Shown here piece by piece: positions 1-9,489 of a stretch of DNA of 64,000 nt. Source of the stretch: Pyricularia pennisetigena (Eukaryota; Ascomycota; Sordariomycetes; Magnaporthales; Pyriculariaceae). The stretch spans positions 186,001 to 250,000 of the forward strand of contig NW_021940922.1 in NCBI RefSeq assembly GCF_004337985.1, given 5' to 3'. A program made the position numbers and the translations under genes. Position 1 is the stretch's first letter; each line of letters opens with the position of its first letter. The notes under the pieces are model-generated. The model was not told the origin of the DNA. It worked only from the letters and a program-made list of their open reading frames with translations, and searched no databases.

Positions 1-868
1 TCCAACGGTACACGGTCTGATAATACCGCATGGCCAAGGTCTCCGCGGTGTCCGTCTTTTTTCCCGGTAGGGTGGCCAAAAGTTTGGTCAATCGGCAGAT
101 GAAGACCCAGACGTAATTATAGCCTTCTTTATCCTTGGGCATATCTTTGCCGTCTACCATTACGTGCTGCCAACACCGTCTAGGGATCTCCAGTGGGTGC
201 AACAGCCCAGGCGTCTTGTCATGTCGTACCTTGTTGCGTTGACATTCGCGACAATTCTTAATGTAGCGTTTGACGTCTCGATTTCGGTCGGGCCACCAAT
301 AGTCCTTTTTCAGGCGGCTGAGGGTTTTATTCTGGCCTCCATGGCCGAAGATCTTGGGCTCATGAGCTTCGCGGATGAGAGCCGTTCTTAAGAAGATTTT
401 GCCATCCTGGGTAGTCTCGGGTACCGTTAACAAATTGTCGTGGTGACCTAGGTTCTGTTTCAGGTTTTCTTCCAGGATAAGGGCCACCAGGTCAGCTCCC
501 TGCGGTGCGGAGGGTTCCAAGTTGCTAATGGTTGGAAGAGGTTCGCCGGGTCGGGAGTCGATCTTTTCTGGAGGGATTAGTGCAATGGTGCGGTCTAACA
601 CAGCTCGGGCCTTGACCGTAGGGTTGTCGATGGTTTTGCGCGAAAGGGCATCGGCTGCCACATTATCCTTGCCGGGACGGTATTTAAAGGTGATGTCGAA
701 GTTGGCCAGGTAGTCAGCCCATCGTATCTGGCGAGCGGACAAAAGTTTCTTGGTCGACCAATAAATTAGGGCCTGGTGATCGGTGAAAACACAGAACTTG
801 GTGCCCAACAGGGCTGGTTCGAAGTCCTTTAGCGTATTAATCACAGCTAATAGCTCCTGGTCCGGGTT
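1..868 (-). pseudogene. pol: Pol of G1, downstream part (RNase H remainder and integrase), out of frame
   Basis: Minus-strand translation from about 862 leftward reads DQELLAVINTLKDF, then an RNase H tail, the DALSRK motif, the integrase zinc-binding region (H and H, then C-x2-C near NCRECQRNK), the first catalytic Asp (VDGKDMPKDK) and continues to the window edge at KTDTAETLAMRYY. Each piece aligns with G4 pol in the same order and has no stop. It is separated from the upstream pol only by the deletion and frame shift at 862-868, so it is not translated as part of pol. The second and third integrase catalytic residues are beyond the window. Confidence 0.85.
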
Positions 869-2735
869 TGAAGAAACTCATCACGGGGGCGGTGACCACC
901 AGTTGTTTCAGCGCTTCAAAGGCAGATTTCTGCTCGGGGCCTCTTTCGAACGGGACTCCCTTTTTCAATAATCGGGTCAGAGGTTCTGCTTGTTCGCTGG
1001 CGTGATGGCAGAACGTCCGAACGAAATTGCATAAGCCTAGGAAGGATCGTACTGCGGAAACGGAGGTGACGTCGTCCCATTGCCAGCTGGTGATGGCTTC
1101 GACCTTTTTGGGGTCGATGCGGATACCTTTACCGATCTCTAGAAGTAAACCCAGGTACTCGATTTCGAAAACGCCGAAACTTGACTTTTTGATATCGCCT
1201 TGGAGTCCGGCTTTGTGCAGCCTGTAAATAACCTCCTCGGTTTGCTCAAAATGGACTTGCTCCGATTTATCCTCGGTATAAATCAACACGTCGTCTGCGT
1301 AGGCGCTCGCGAAAGCGTCCAGCAGTTCATTAAGCTGAGCGTTGATAAAAGCTTGGAACCAGGCGGGTCCGACCTTCAGTCCAAAGGGTAGGACCTTCCA
1401 CTGAAATGTGCCTTGTCGCGTTTTGAACGCCGTTAAATACCGTGACTTCGGATCCATTAGCAATCTGTTAAAAGCTCGAATAATGTCGATCTTGGTCATC
1501 CTCCGGGCTTTTCCACACTTGCTCAACGTCCCGGCCACGTCGGGGGCAAGTACTTGTCGTCCTTTGATGAATTTGTTTACCCATCGGTAATCCACACAAA
1601 AACGCTGCTCCTTCGATTGCGGTTTAGGAACGAACAGAGTCGAAGCTGCGGTCTCCTCCATTGTCCGTTCAATGAAATCGATCCTCAGAAGTTCGTCGAT
1701 GGTTTCCTTTTCCAACTCCATCATCGCGAAAGGGGTCGAATAGCGGGCTGGCCTCCCCTCCAAAGGTTTCTCGAGTTCCAAAACCACGTCGAAGCCGGGT
1801 CGGCTAGGCGGGAGAATCGTCGACGCCTTTTTGGAAAAGAAACCTTCAAGGTGGGCAAGTGCTTTGGGTAACTTGGCTCGTACTTGCGCGATGTGCTCCG
1901 GGTCTTCGCCTGCAGGAAATGGAATGGGATGTCCATCGTGAGTCTTGTTCCATTGCAGGGCTGATACCGCATTGAGGCTGGTTGTAGGCGTATCGTTTAC
2001 TGGTACCAGCGGTATAGGCTCCGTGGGTAACGGGGATCGCTTCCATCGATCTTGACGTGGGTCGTTAAGAAGGGCACAAATATTTGCTGGCAGGGCTTTG
2101 TTGGAAACGGTCTTTGGGATAGTCGGAAAGGCGCTAATTTCTGCGATCTGAGCCTGGTTTCCGTGTTGGCGTTTAGGGCCTTGAAGTATCTTGCGGACCT
2201 GGATGCGACGGTCTTCTTGTTCCATCTTGCGGTCCCGGCGGACTGCGTCAGCTTGGGCCTCGAGGTCCAGAGGCGGATTTGAGCGTTGTACAACGATTGC
2301 GGGTGAGTATTGGGCCATGGCGGGCAGGTCGTTGGGCCACACGAAGCTGCGGGTAGCTGGGAATAAGCCTACTCGATGCTTCGTCCACCATTCTTGTCCG
2401 ATAAACACATCGTGTGCCGTCTCGAGGAGGATAAATTTCTGCCGTGGGAATTGTCGTCCGTCGATTTGCAAAGTGAGCCGAAGGTATTCGGTGGCTCTTG
2501 CGGTAACTTTCCGGTTAAAATCTCCAAAGTCCAAAGGTTTGGGGAGCTTTTTGATAGGTAGCTCTAAACGTTGGGCAACCTTTTTCGCGAGGCTCGGTCG
2601 AATGGATAAATACACATCTGCTCCGGTGTCACAGAGAGCTTGGGCGTTGAGACCACGACCTTTGTCTTGCAGTTGAATGGGAGCAAGGAAGGTGTTTAAT
2701 TTGGGTGATCTATCGATTTTAGCTATCTGAGGCAT
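837..2735 (-). CDS. pol: Pol of G1, first part (protease and reverse transcriptase), ended by a deletion
   Basis: Polyprotein with an aspartic protease at the N-terminus (CDTGAD, D36-T-G), a long linker and a reverse transcriptase with the catalytic YADD box (AYADDVLIY), then the conserved SFLGLCNF segment that precedes RNase H. Compared with the intact G4 pol, the match stops right after the residues FFKPG. About 47 residues, roughly 140 bp, are missing, including the first catalytic Asp of RNase H. The deletion shifts the frame, so translation ends a few codons later at 837. The remaining pol continues in another frame (see 1-868). Start: ATG at 2735, matched by the equivalent ATG in G4. 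Confidence 0.9.
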   Translation of the reverse strand: MPQIAKIDRSPKLNTFLAPIQLQDKGRGLNAQALCDTGADVYLSIRPSLAKKVAQRLELPIKKLPKPLDFGDFNRKVTARATEYLRLTLQIDGRQFPRQKFILLETAHDVFIGQEWWTKHRVGLFPATRSFVWPNDLPAMAQYSPAIVVQRSNPPLDLEAQADAVRRDRKMEQEDRRIQVRKILQGPKRQHGNQAQIAEISAFPTIPKTVSNKALPANICALLNDPRQDRWKRSPLPTEPIPLVPVNDTPTTSLNAVSALQWNKTHDGHPIPFPAGEDPEHIAQVRAKLPKALAHLEGFFSKKASTILPPSRPGFDVVLELEKPLEGRPARYSTPFAMMELEKETIDELLRIDFIERTMEETAASTLFVPKPQSKEQRFCVDYRWVNKFIKGRQVLAPDVAGTLSKCGKARRMTKIDIIRAFNRLLMDPKSRYLTAFKTRQGTFQWKVLPFGLKVGPAWFQAFINAQLNELLDAFASAYADDVLIYTEDKSEQVHFEQTEEVIYRLHKAGLQGDIKKSSFGVFEIEYLGLLLEIGKGIRIDPKKVEAITSWQWDDVTSVSAVRSFLGLCNFVRTFCHHASEQAEPLTRLLKKGVPFERGPEQKSAFEALKQLVVTAPVMSFFKPGPGAISCD

Positions 2736-2764
2736 GCAGACTGCCGAGGAGACTTCCGGCAGCC

Positions 2765-4225
2765 TTAGCAGTTTTCCGAATCCGACGAAGATGAGCTGTG
2801 GCCGGATCGTTCACCAGCTTCTCGATCGCCTTCGTGTTGAAGGGCGAGGACGGCGGCGATGTGAGCGGCCTTTTGGGGGCAATTGCGTGCCAGGTGCCCA
2901 GCTTCTTTGCAAAGGAAGCATCTACCCTCAGTGACCAATTTGGCGTTTTCTCTGCTGGGCGACTTCGGGGCGTCAATGGTCTGTGTGCGGGTTTGGTTCT
3001 TGGCTTCCTGGCTGTGCCGGCGATTCTCGCGTCGACGCTGTTTGCGTTCGGCGCTGGCTGAACGCTCACGGCGCTCTTCCCTCTTTTTGCGGTTCTCGCG
3101 GAGCTCCTCCCAAGCGCGTTGTTGGGCCAGCGCCGAGTTCGCAACTTCTCCGGCAAAGGTCTCGTACGAGATATTTGGGTCTTTGGATAGGCTGAGAAGC
3201 TGGGGGTTCAGGCTGGCAGGAACGTGCTCATAGAGAACCAACTTGCGTTCCGTTTTGGCAATGTTGGCTTTATCGGCTAGGCTGTTAACCTTGCCAATAA
3301 ACTGGTGGATGTCTGTTGACTTGTCCGACAGACTAAACTTCAGGTGACGAAGCTCCTCACGGGCTTTGGAGGCTTGATTGTCATCGTGGTAAACAGCGGC
3401 TAGGGTCGCGACCATTTCGGCCGCGCTGCTGAAAGGCATAATGGTGGATTCATAGCGGCCTTGGATAAGGTCGTTGGCAAGCCCTTCAGTGAGGGAATTG
3501 ATCACCGCCATGCGGCTTCTTTCTGTTTTGTAAGTTTCGTCGTCCTCTACAAATTTATCTGCGATTTTGGTGATCCATTTATCAAAACGATCCTTATCAC
3601 CATTAAACATGCCGGGGTCGATGCCGGCTTTACGTGCCGTCCTGTCGTAGGCAGGGTTTTTAGCATTTTGGTTACTTCCGTAAGGCTTAAATGCTGTCCG
3701 GGCAGCGATACCATGGGGCTTAAACTCAGCCCCTCCAAAGGCGCTGTTCAAAGGCGTAATACCGCGGGTTTGACGGGTGGCATTGTTACTCCGGGTGGCG
3801 AGCTGGTCTTTAAATTGGGCAATGGTGGCCAAAAGATCTTGCAGCTGTAATTGAGTGATGGTAGCCTGGCCGGTTGTGCTTTCGCTTTCGTCTGCCATTT
3901 CGCTTCTCATTTGGGCGGCAGGCGAGGGCGCTCTGCTTGGAGATTTCGGAATTTCGTTCCTGCCGTCTGACGTCTTGGCAGAAGGTTGGTGGGGAGGGCT
4001 TCGCGCCTCTCCTGGGTGCTCGGAAACTAACTCGTACTCGTACGATCCGTCAACTTCGATGCTGTCGACTGGCTGATCTTGCTCTGTGTCGGATTGGGGC
4101 TCAACGGGCTCTTCGGTGTTGGGAGTAGCAGTGCCTGAAGCCAAATTATCTGGCTTTGCTGAGTTTGCGTTTGTCACGCGTTGGGATTGGCGAACCGGTG
4201 GGCCGTAATTCTTACGCGGCGACAT
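2765..4225 (-). CDS. gag: Gag of G1 (486 aa)
   Basis: Structural protein of the retrotransposon particle, which packages element RNA in the cytoplasm. The acidic, Ser/Pro-rich N-terminal third has no recognisable domain. A retrotransposon-gag core follows (region around FNGDKDRFDKWI to SAAEMVATLAAVYHD). Near the C-terminus, after a basic Arg/Lys/Glu-rich stretch, is a CCHC zinc knuckle (C-x2-C-x4-H-x4-C, starting CFLCKEAGH). The ATG at 4225 is the first in the frame after the LTR leader. Pol begins 29 bases after the gag stop in a different frame; G4 has the same gap, so pol is probably made by re-initiation or by a frameshift in the gag tail. The frame is intact and shows no RIP. Confidence 0.9.
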   Translation of the reverse strand: MSPRKNYGPPVRQSQRVTNANSAKPDNLASGTATPNTEEPVEPQSDTEQDQPVDSIEVDGSYEYELVSEHPGEARSPPHQPSAKTSDGRNEIPKSPSRAPSPAAQMRSEMADESESTTGQATITQLQLQDLLATIAQFKDQLATRSNNATRQTRGITPLNSAFGGAEFKPHGIAARTAFKPYGSNQNAKNPAYDRTARKAGIDPGMFNGDKDRFDKWITKIADKFVEDDETYKTERSRMAVINSLTEGLANDLIQGRYESTIMPFSSAAEMVATLAAVYHDDNQASKAREELRHLKFSLSDKSTDIHQFIGKVNSLADKANIAKTERKLVLYEHVPASLNPQLLSLSKDPNISYETFAGEVANSALAQQRAWEELRENRKKREERRERSASAERKQRRRENRRHSQEAKNQTRTQTIDAPKSPSRENAKLVTEGRCFLCKEAGHLARNCPQKAAHIAAVLALQHEGDREAGERSGHSSSSSDSENC

Positions 4226-4345
4226 TGATTTCGCGAATGGTGTCTTCTGTGGCCTAGTTTACCGTCGTGCACAGCCGACGTGGTGAACGATTGAATGAAG
4301 GGATTGAACGATATATTTTAATTGCTTCACCAGCAAATCATAGTG

Positions 4346-4356
4346 AGTTTAGAATT
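4346..4356 (-). promoter_or_regulatory. Self-primer binding site of G1
   Basis: The 11 bases AGTTTAGAATT (plus strand), one base inside the LTR edge, have their exact reverse complement inside the LTR at 4413-4423. In Tf1/sushi-type gypsy elements the first 11 bases of the RNA fold back onto a site just after the LTR and prime reverse transcription. Both the location and the 11-base length fit that model. No match to a tRNA 3' end is needed. Confidence 0.75.
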
Positions 4357-4357
4357 A

Positions 4358-4565
4358 TGTCACGGCCAGGCATACATTGGAGAACCTCAGTATATTAGGC
4401 GCTATCGACGAAAATTCTAAACTGAAGAGAAGAGAGAAATTACAATCGACGACGCGCTCAAGAGACGCGCTTAAATCCGGAGGTAGTGGATCCTTGTCCG
4501 ATCCCTGGCTCGGTGTGGAGCCGAGTCGTGATTCTGAGGGTAGGTCTAGGGGCCTGATCCTCACA
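4358..4565 (-). repeat. 5' LTR of G1 (208 bp)
   Basis: The LTR runs TGT...ACA in element sense, with the inner edge at 4358 (plus strand TGTCACGGCCAGG, shared with the G4 LTRs) and the outer edge at 4565 (TCACA). The outer edge is set by the return of copia 1 sequence at 4566. The plus-strand stretch 4413-4423 is the complement of the primer sequence discussed for 4346-4356, so transcription probably starts at 4423 and runs leftward. The second LTR is outside the window, so the target duplication cannot be checked. Confidence 0.85.
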
Positions 4566-5355
4566 CGAAACAGGTATTTTCCTTCCTTAAAAATTGTAAC
4601 TTAGTATGGGTTAGCAATTACGATTTGTGGAAAAAGGCGTGAATAATACAATTTAAGGCTATAAAAGCTGCGCAATTTATTTCCAACCTTGAAATTGGAT
4701 ATACCTTACCGGAACACGAACAATCAGTTTTATTATTGCGTATAAAAAACAGTTTAACTAAAGAATTCTCAAAACCCATTATATGGTATTCGAACCCCGT
4801 AATGGTTTATAAAACCCAGGAAAATAATTATTTCGTTGCACCCGAGATTAATCGAAACTCGCTATATCGGGAATTACACGTTTTAAATTTTATGAAATTA
4901 AAAGGTTCGATACCTTAATTTAACAACCGTTTTAACTTACTGGTAATTAGATTCACGAATACTAACGTACAAATTAACCCCGTCAATGGACGAAATCAGT
5001 ATTTTCGGGCCCTGGAAGGGATATTCCCTATTTGGACCGAACGCCAACGCAATTCCCAACGGATTTTGCTGGCTATAAGCCAAAATTCGGAAAAGTTAAA
5101 TTTGCAGCACTTTACGGCGGACCTTATATCCGAGAATTCGATTTCAGGCTCTACAACGGCTAAAGCTGCTAACTATAGATCTAAAGGCAAAAAATCGGGT
5201 AAAAAAACGCTAAAAAATGCGCTAAAAAGAAAATAATGGGCAGGAAATCATCTTTAAATTACGAAAAAAAGTCAAAACTTTAATTCGGATTCTATTTCTG
5301 CAAAAAATAGTAAATTCTTCTCCAGCGAATTAACCGCTGGAACGTCCATAATTTT
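4566..5355 (+). pseudogene. Copia 1 leader and gag-like N-terminal region
   Basis: Degraded coding sequence with several stops. Short open stretches (such as 4736-4918) align with the minus-strand reading of copia 2 at about 24130-24800: both carry KFKGLIPKFNNRF- or RNPVMVYK-like segments, a WTERQRN motif and a very basic Lys-rich run before the protease part. This is the usual place of gag in copia elements, but I do not see a zinc knuckle, so gag is inferred from position. Gln and Trp codons have become stops. Confidence 0.55.
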
Positions 5356-6150
5356 ATGGATTTTGAACTATTTACGGGTTTAAATCCAGGTAACGTTAAA
5401 GAATGCGCAACGTATAACGCCCTGGAACAGGAGGTTAATTCCGCTATTAGCGGAATTATAGAATTACGTTCGGATTCGGATTCGGAAACCGATACCGGTA
5501 AAACGTTAAAACCACAGGTTTTAGCAGCTAACTTAAGGGTTAAACTGAAACTTGGACGCGGCGAAAAAAGGACCCCTAAACTTTGGAAACTAGGTTACCC
5601 TATCTTGTACGATATAGGTAACACGCACTATATTTTCGCAAATAAGCAATTTTTTACCGATTATACCCCCGGTTTACGAGTGGAAATCGGAAAAGGAGGT
5701 GGCCCTGTTAGTCCTGTAAGTACCGGAACTGTAAAAATACAGGTCCATTACGGCCAAAAAACTGACGAATTTAAAAAGGTTACGTTAAATAACGTTTTAT
5801 ATATCCTTTCGTTTGGAATAAATATTATTCATGGCCTTATGTATTACAGTATAGGGGGCGTATTATTGAAAAATACCTTATATAATAAGGATTGCACAGC
5901 GTGTGGACGCCTGAATACCGTTAAGCATTTCTTTTGTTTAAAGGTTAAAGGGTCCGATATTTTTGTTCCAAATATACCACAAATTTCGAATTACGCCTGG
6001 ATAGTTGGTGAACATAGCACCGCTTTTAGTATGGCCTTACAGGGGGTTATAAAAAATTACGTAACCCCGTTGGAAATAAAATTCAATAATATAAACCCTG
6101 AAGGGGATTATAGGATTTATACCGATTCGGAACCGGAAAAAATACGGTAA
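5356..6150 (+). pseudogene. Copia 1 protease region (264 aa open stretch)
   Basis: Longest open stretch of copia 1. The aspartic protease site lies at residues 81-92 (YPILYDIGNTHY): the catalytic Asp is kept, but the usual T of D-T-G is Ile here, while copia 2 still reads D-T-G at the same place. A C-to-T change explains this. The following FTDYTPG segment is typical of copia proteases. The frame then ends in an acidic region (SEPEKIR) where copia 2 continues. Position after gag and before integrase supports the call. It is not functional. Confidence 0.75.
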
Positions 6151-6349
6151 CGGAAAAGCTAAATCCCGAACAAAATACGGAAAAAGCCGTAAATTTACCT
6201 ATAACGCAGAAACCTAGCGGTAAAAGCCCTGGAAATCCACGTAAAATTGGGGCCCGTAGGCCCGGCACATCGTTAAATAACCCTTTTGTGCAGCCTCATA
6301 CAAATGGGATTATTTCCGAAAAAAGGGGGTTTCCTACACAAAAAATCCG

Positions 6350-7560
6350 TTGTTAAAACGTTTTTTATTATCGGATTTAAAGCAGGCCCCTGTAAATCAC
6401 CTCCCTTTAAGGCTAAAACGAACTACGGACGGCTGGTTAACCCCTAAAAGAAACGGAATTACAGGTAATTGTAACGAAATCCAGGCACTAAAAACCCTAT
6501 CATGGTACAGGCGCTTAGGGTATATAGGGTTATTATTCCACAAAAAAACCGCTAAAATTACAAAAGGTTTATCTAATTTCGACAAAATTAAGGCAATTAC
6601 CTGTATTGTTTGCGTTAAAGCCATTTCTGTTAGGCGTACAAATAAGGTCGCCCTCTCTACACCCCCTAATATTTTTGATTTTATAAAAGGTAATACAGTA
6701 ACCCTTAAACCTCATTTTTATAACAAAAAACCCGTATTTTTGTTATTAGTGGACCGAAAATCACGTTTTCGGTGGTCGATCCCATTAAAAAAGTAAAACC
6801 GGACCTACGGTTTTAGTGGTTAATAAAGGTTTTTTTTAAAGTTTTAAAAGCTACGTACGGGCGCTACCCCCTAAATTCTCACTTCGATAGGGGGTACGAG
6901 GCTAATATAAACCTTTAAAATTGGTTTATAAATAAAGGTGTTAATTTTAGCATTTTAGACGCTTATAACCACGGCCAAAACGGACTAACGGAACGGTCCA
7001 TTAGGGTTATTGTGGATAGGCTTCGGTCCACTATTATAGCGGCGGGTTTACCATTATATTTTTAGTATTATTTACTACCTGCCGTGGTTAACTTAGTTAA
7101 CCGTATAGCGGTCACTAATAGGGATTTAACCCCGTACGAGGAATTTTATTCCGAATTCCAACTTGGATTACCGTACAAACCCAATTTAGAGCATTTTCGG
7201 GTTATTGGTATTATAAACCAGGTTTTTATACCGTTGGAAAAACGCCAAAAATCTGATAAATTGGTTCCCCGCACCGGAACTGTCAAGCTTTTAACCCTTT
7301 TATCAAATTCTACAGCGTTGATTTACGCTCCCACTAAACGGGCCGTATACAAAACCTCGACCGTAAAAATAATAAAGGGTATAACCGCTAAAAGTTTGGT
7401 TATTCCAGGGGAAACGCTACAAGTTTCAAAGGGGCAAAATACAAATTTAATAGGGGATTTTAATTTTAAATTTAAAAACGCAATCGACAATATTCCTGCG
7501 GATAATTATCCCCCAAAAAATCCTAATATCATAGGGTATTTACCACCTATTACAGGGTAA
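6350..7560 (+). pseudogene. Copia 1 integrase (degraded)
   Basis: Open stretches at 6350-6796 and 7084-7560 with a broken link. The first holds the GAG-pre-integrase zinc region (LSWYRRLGYIG...ITCIVCVKA, Cys-x2-Cys kept, His partly lost) and the first catalytic Asp (LLLVDRKSRFRW). Between them, the third catalytic region reads NHGQNGLTERS around 6970-7000 with Glu kept. The last part matches the integrase C-terminal region YEEFYSEFQLGLPYKPN. Copia 2 encodes the same parts in the same order. The reaction would be insertion of element cDNA into the chromosome; stops make it inactive. Confidence 0.75.
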
Positions 7561-7599
7561 TTACCACCCGTTACAAGGTATTTAAACCCTGAAAATACA

Positions 7600-9219
7600 A
7601 TGCCCCCCAGGCTTGTACAACCTACTGTTCGCCCCCCAAAACCTATAACGATAGCGGTACCTTATCCAGTACTTAAAACAACAAAAATTCCGGTGTTATC
7701 AACACCTAAAATACAAAATTCGGAGTTAGATTCGCAGCTCGAAAACCCAAGTTTAATGGATATAAATGACGTGCATTATTTATATTTTTAAGCCAAAAAA
7801 GAAATAAAGAAAAAACCCACTAGAAACGGTAAACCAAATAGCTATTTATAGGCCTTAAATAACCCTAGAAATGCTAAATGGTTAAATGCTTTAACGTTTA
7901 AATTCGACCAAATCGTTATTGCAAAAACCTTCCGTTTTATCCCTAAAAGTAAAATACCCACAGGCCGTAAACTTGTTTTTACCCGGCCGGTATTTAAATT
8001 AAAATAGGATAAAAATAAAAAACCTATAAAATATAAAAATAGGCTTATTATTAGGGGTTCTTTACAGGTCAAAGGCCTAAGTTATATCAAAACTTTTGCT
8101 AGCACTAATATACCATTTACCTGGCGTATATTTTTAATTATAGCTAATACACAAAAGTGGGAAATAAATCGAATCGATTTTATCGGTGCGTTTTTGAATA
8201 ATGATTTTACCGACGTAAACATATGTTTGCAAATTCCGAACGGTTTTAACGAATGGGCCAAAAATTGTAACATTGCCACCGCTAAGATTTTAGTGGAAAT
8301 GGGTTATAATCCGAAAAAATTGCAGGTTATATAGTTGGAAAAGGCGTTATACGGTTTGAAACAGGGTCTAAAAAAATGGTAAAACAAACTCAAAACGCTA
8401 TTTTTTAAAAAAGGTTTTAAACCATTAATTTTTAATCCCGCTGTTTTTTATAACGTTAAATCCAAGCATTTTATCCTTATTTTTGTGAGCGATAACCTGC
8501 TAATAGGTCCTAGATTGTAATATATTTAGGATTTAAAAACCTGTTTTAATAAAATATACGCGTTGGAAAACAGGGGCTTTGCAGCCTATTTTTTAAACGT
8601 TCAAATTATAAAAAATAGACCTAAACGCCTATTTTGGCTCCATTAAAATTAATATAAAAAGGAAATATTAGCAACGATCGGATGAATTGATTGTAAACCT
8701 ATATTTATTTCCTTACAACCGGGTGTACTAAAATATAGCAGGGGTAAACCCGTAAATGCGTTAAAAGTCAAATTATTACAGCGTATTATCGGCACCCTTA
8801 TATATTTAATGCTATTAACGCGCCCGGATATCGGTTTTGCGGTTTAGTGGTTTTTACGTTATTTGACAAAAACTACTACAATCCATTTAACGGCAGTTAA
8901 AAACCTCTTACGTTATTTAACGGGTATTAAATCCTTGTTTATTTGTTATGGAAATAAAATATTTAAAGCCGAATTACCACCCAATTCATTAATAGGGGGT
9001 TTTGAAAACCTAAAATTATTGGGTTTTAGCGATAGCGATTTTGCCGGGGCTAGGGAAAATTCAAAATCCATTTACGGATATTTGTATACCCTCTTTGGGG
9101 GCCTTATAACGTGGAAATGCGAAAAAGCTAATATTATAGTTTTAAACATTTTAAAAACCGAAACCGATACCTTAACGGAAATTTTGCGTAAAGCACAGTG
9201 GTTTAAAAACCTATTATAA
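7600..9219 (+). pseudogene. Copia 1 reverse transcriptase and RNase H (degraded)
   Basis: After a proline-rich linker (7600-7791) comes the reverse transcriptase: FIGAFLNNDF around 8185, ICLQIPNGF near 8222 and the copia signature YGLKQ at 8350-8364. RNase H is the open stretch 8863-9219: TAVKNLLRYLTGIK, then GFSDSDFAG with the catalytic Asp pair, then the ETDTLTEILRKAQW segment. At about 9400-9480 the frame reads a PANNLTK-like motif, the usual C-terminus of copia pol. Many sense-strand TAG/TAA codons stand for Gln or Trp. The strand also matches inverted copia 2 at 17700-21080. Confidence 0.75.
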
Positions 9220-9489
9220 AAATTGGACTACCTATAAAAAGCCCTATTGCAATATTTGGGAATAATAAGGTTTAATAGCTAACGTATACAACTTTACGCA
9301 CCACCAACGTATTAAATATGCGTTATAAACATTTCACTTCGTACGGGAGTTATTTATAAAAGGATTTTTAACCTTAAAATACCTGGAATTCAAACAAATA
9401 CCCGCTAATAACCTAACAAAACCCCTAACGTTTCCAATTTACAAAGTTTTTCCAAAGCTTATAGGGTTTAAACCCCTAAAAGCTTAGTT

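Larger units (their letters stand above)
1..4565 (-). mobile_element. Ty3/gypsy element G1 (chromovirus-like, self-priming type), 5' part
   Basis: Retrotransposon read right to left. In order on the minus strand: 5' LTR, primer site, gag, a short spacer, pol (protease, reverse transcriptase, RNase H, integrase up to the window edge). The integrase C-terminus, any chromodomain and the 3' LTR lie outside the window. Long open frames and normal base composition show it has escaped RIP, unlike its surroundings. It is inserted into copia 1: the sequence right of its LTR (from 4566) matches the untranslated leader of copia 2 on the other strand near 24850-24910 base for base over the junction motif CGAAAC. 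It is a close relative of G4 (same gag-pol layout and LTR ends) but not the same copy. It cannot encode a complete pol because of a deletion near 862-868. Confidence 0.93.

Noticed and set aside
64..713. Short plus-strand open frames in the first 0.7 kb
   Set aside because: Shadows of the G1 integrase/RNase H region, which reads continuously on the minus strand.
2191..2676. 161-residue plus-strand open frame
   Set aside because: Entirely inside the G1 pol gene on the other strand; no domain and no counterpart in G4.
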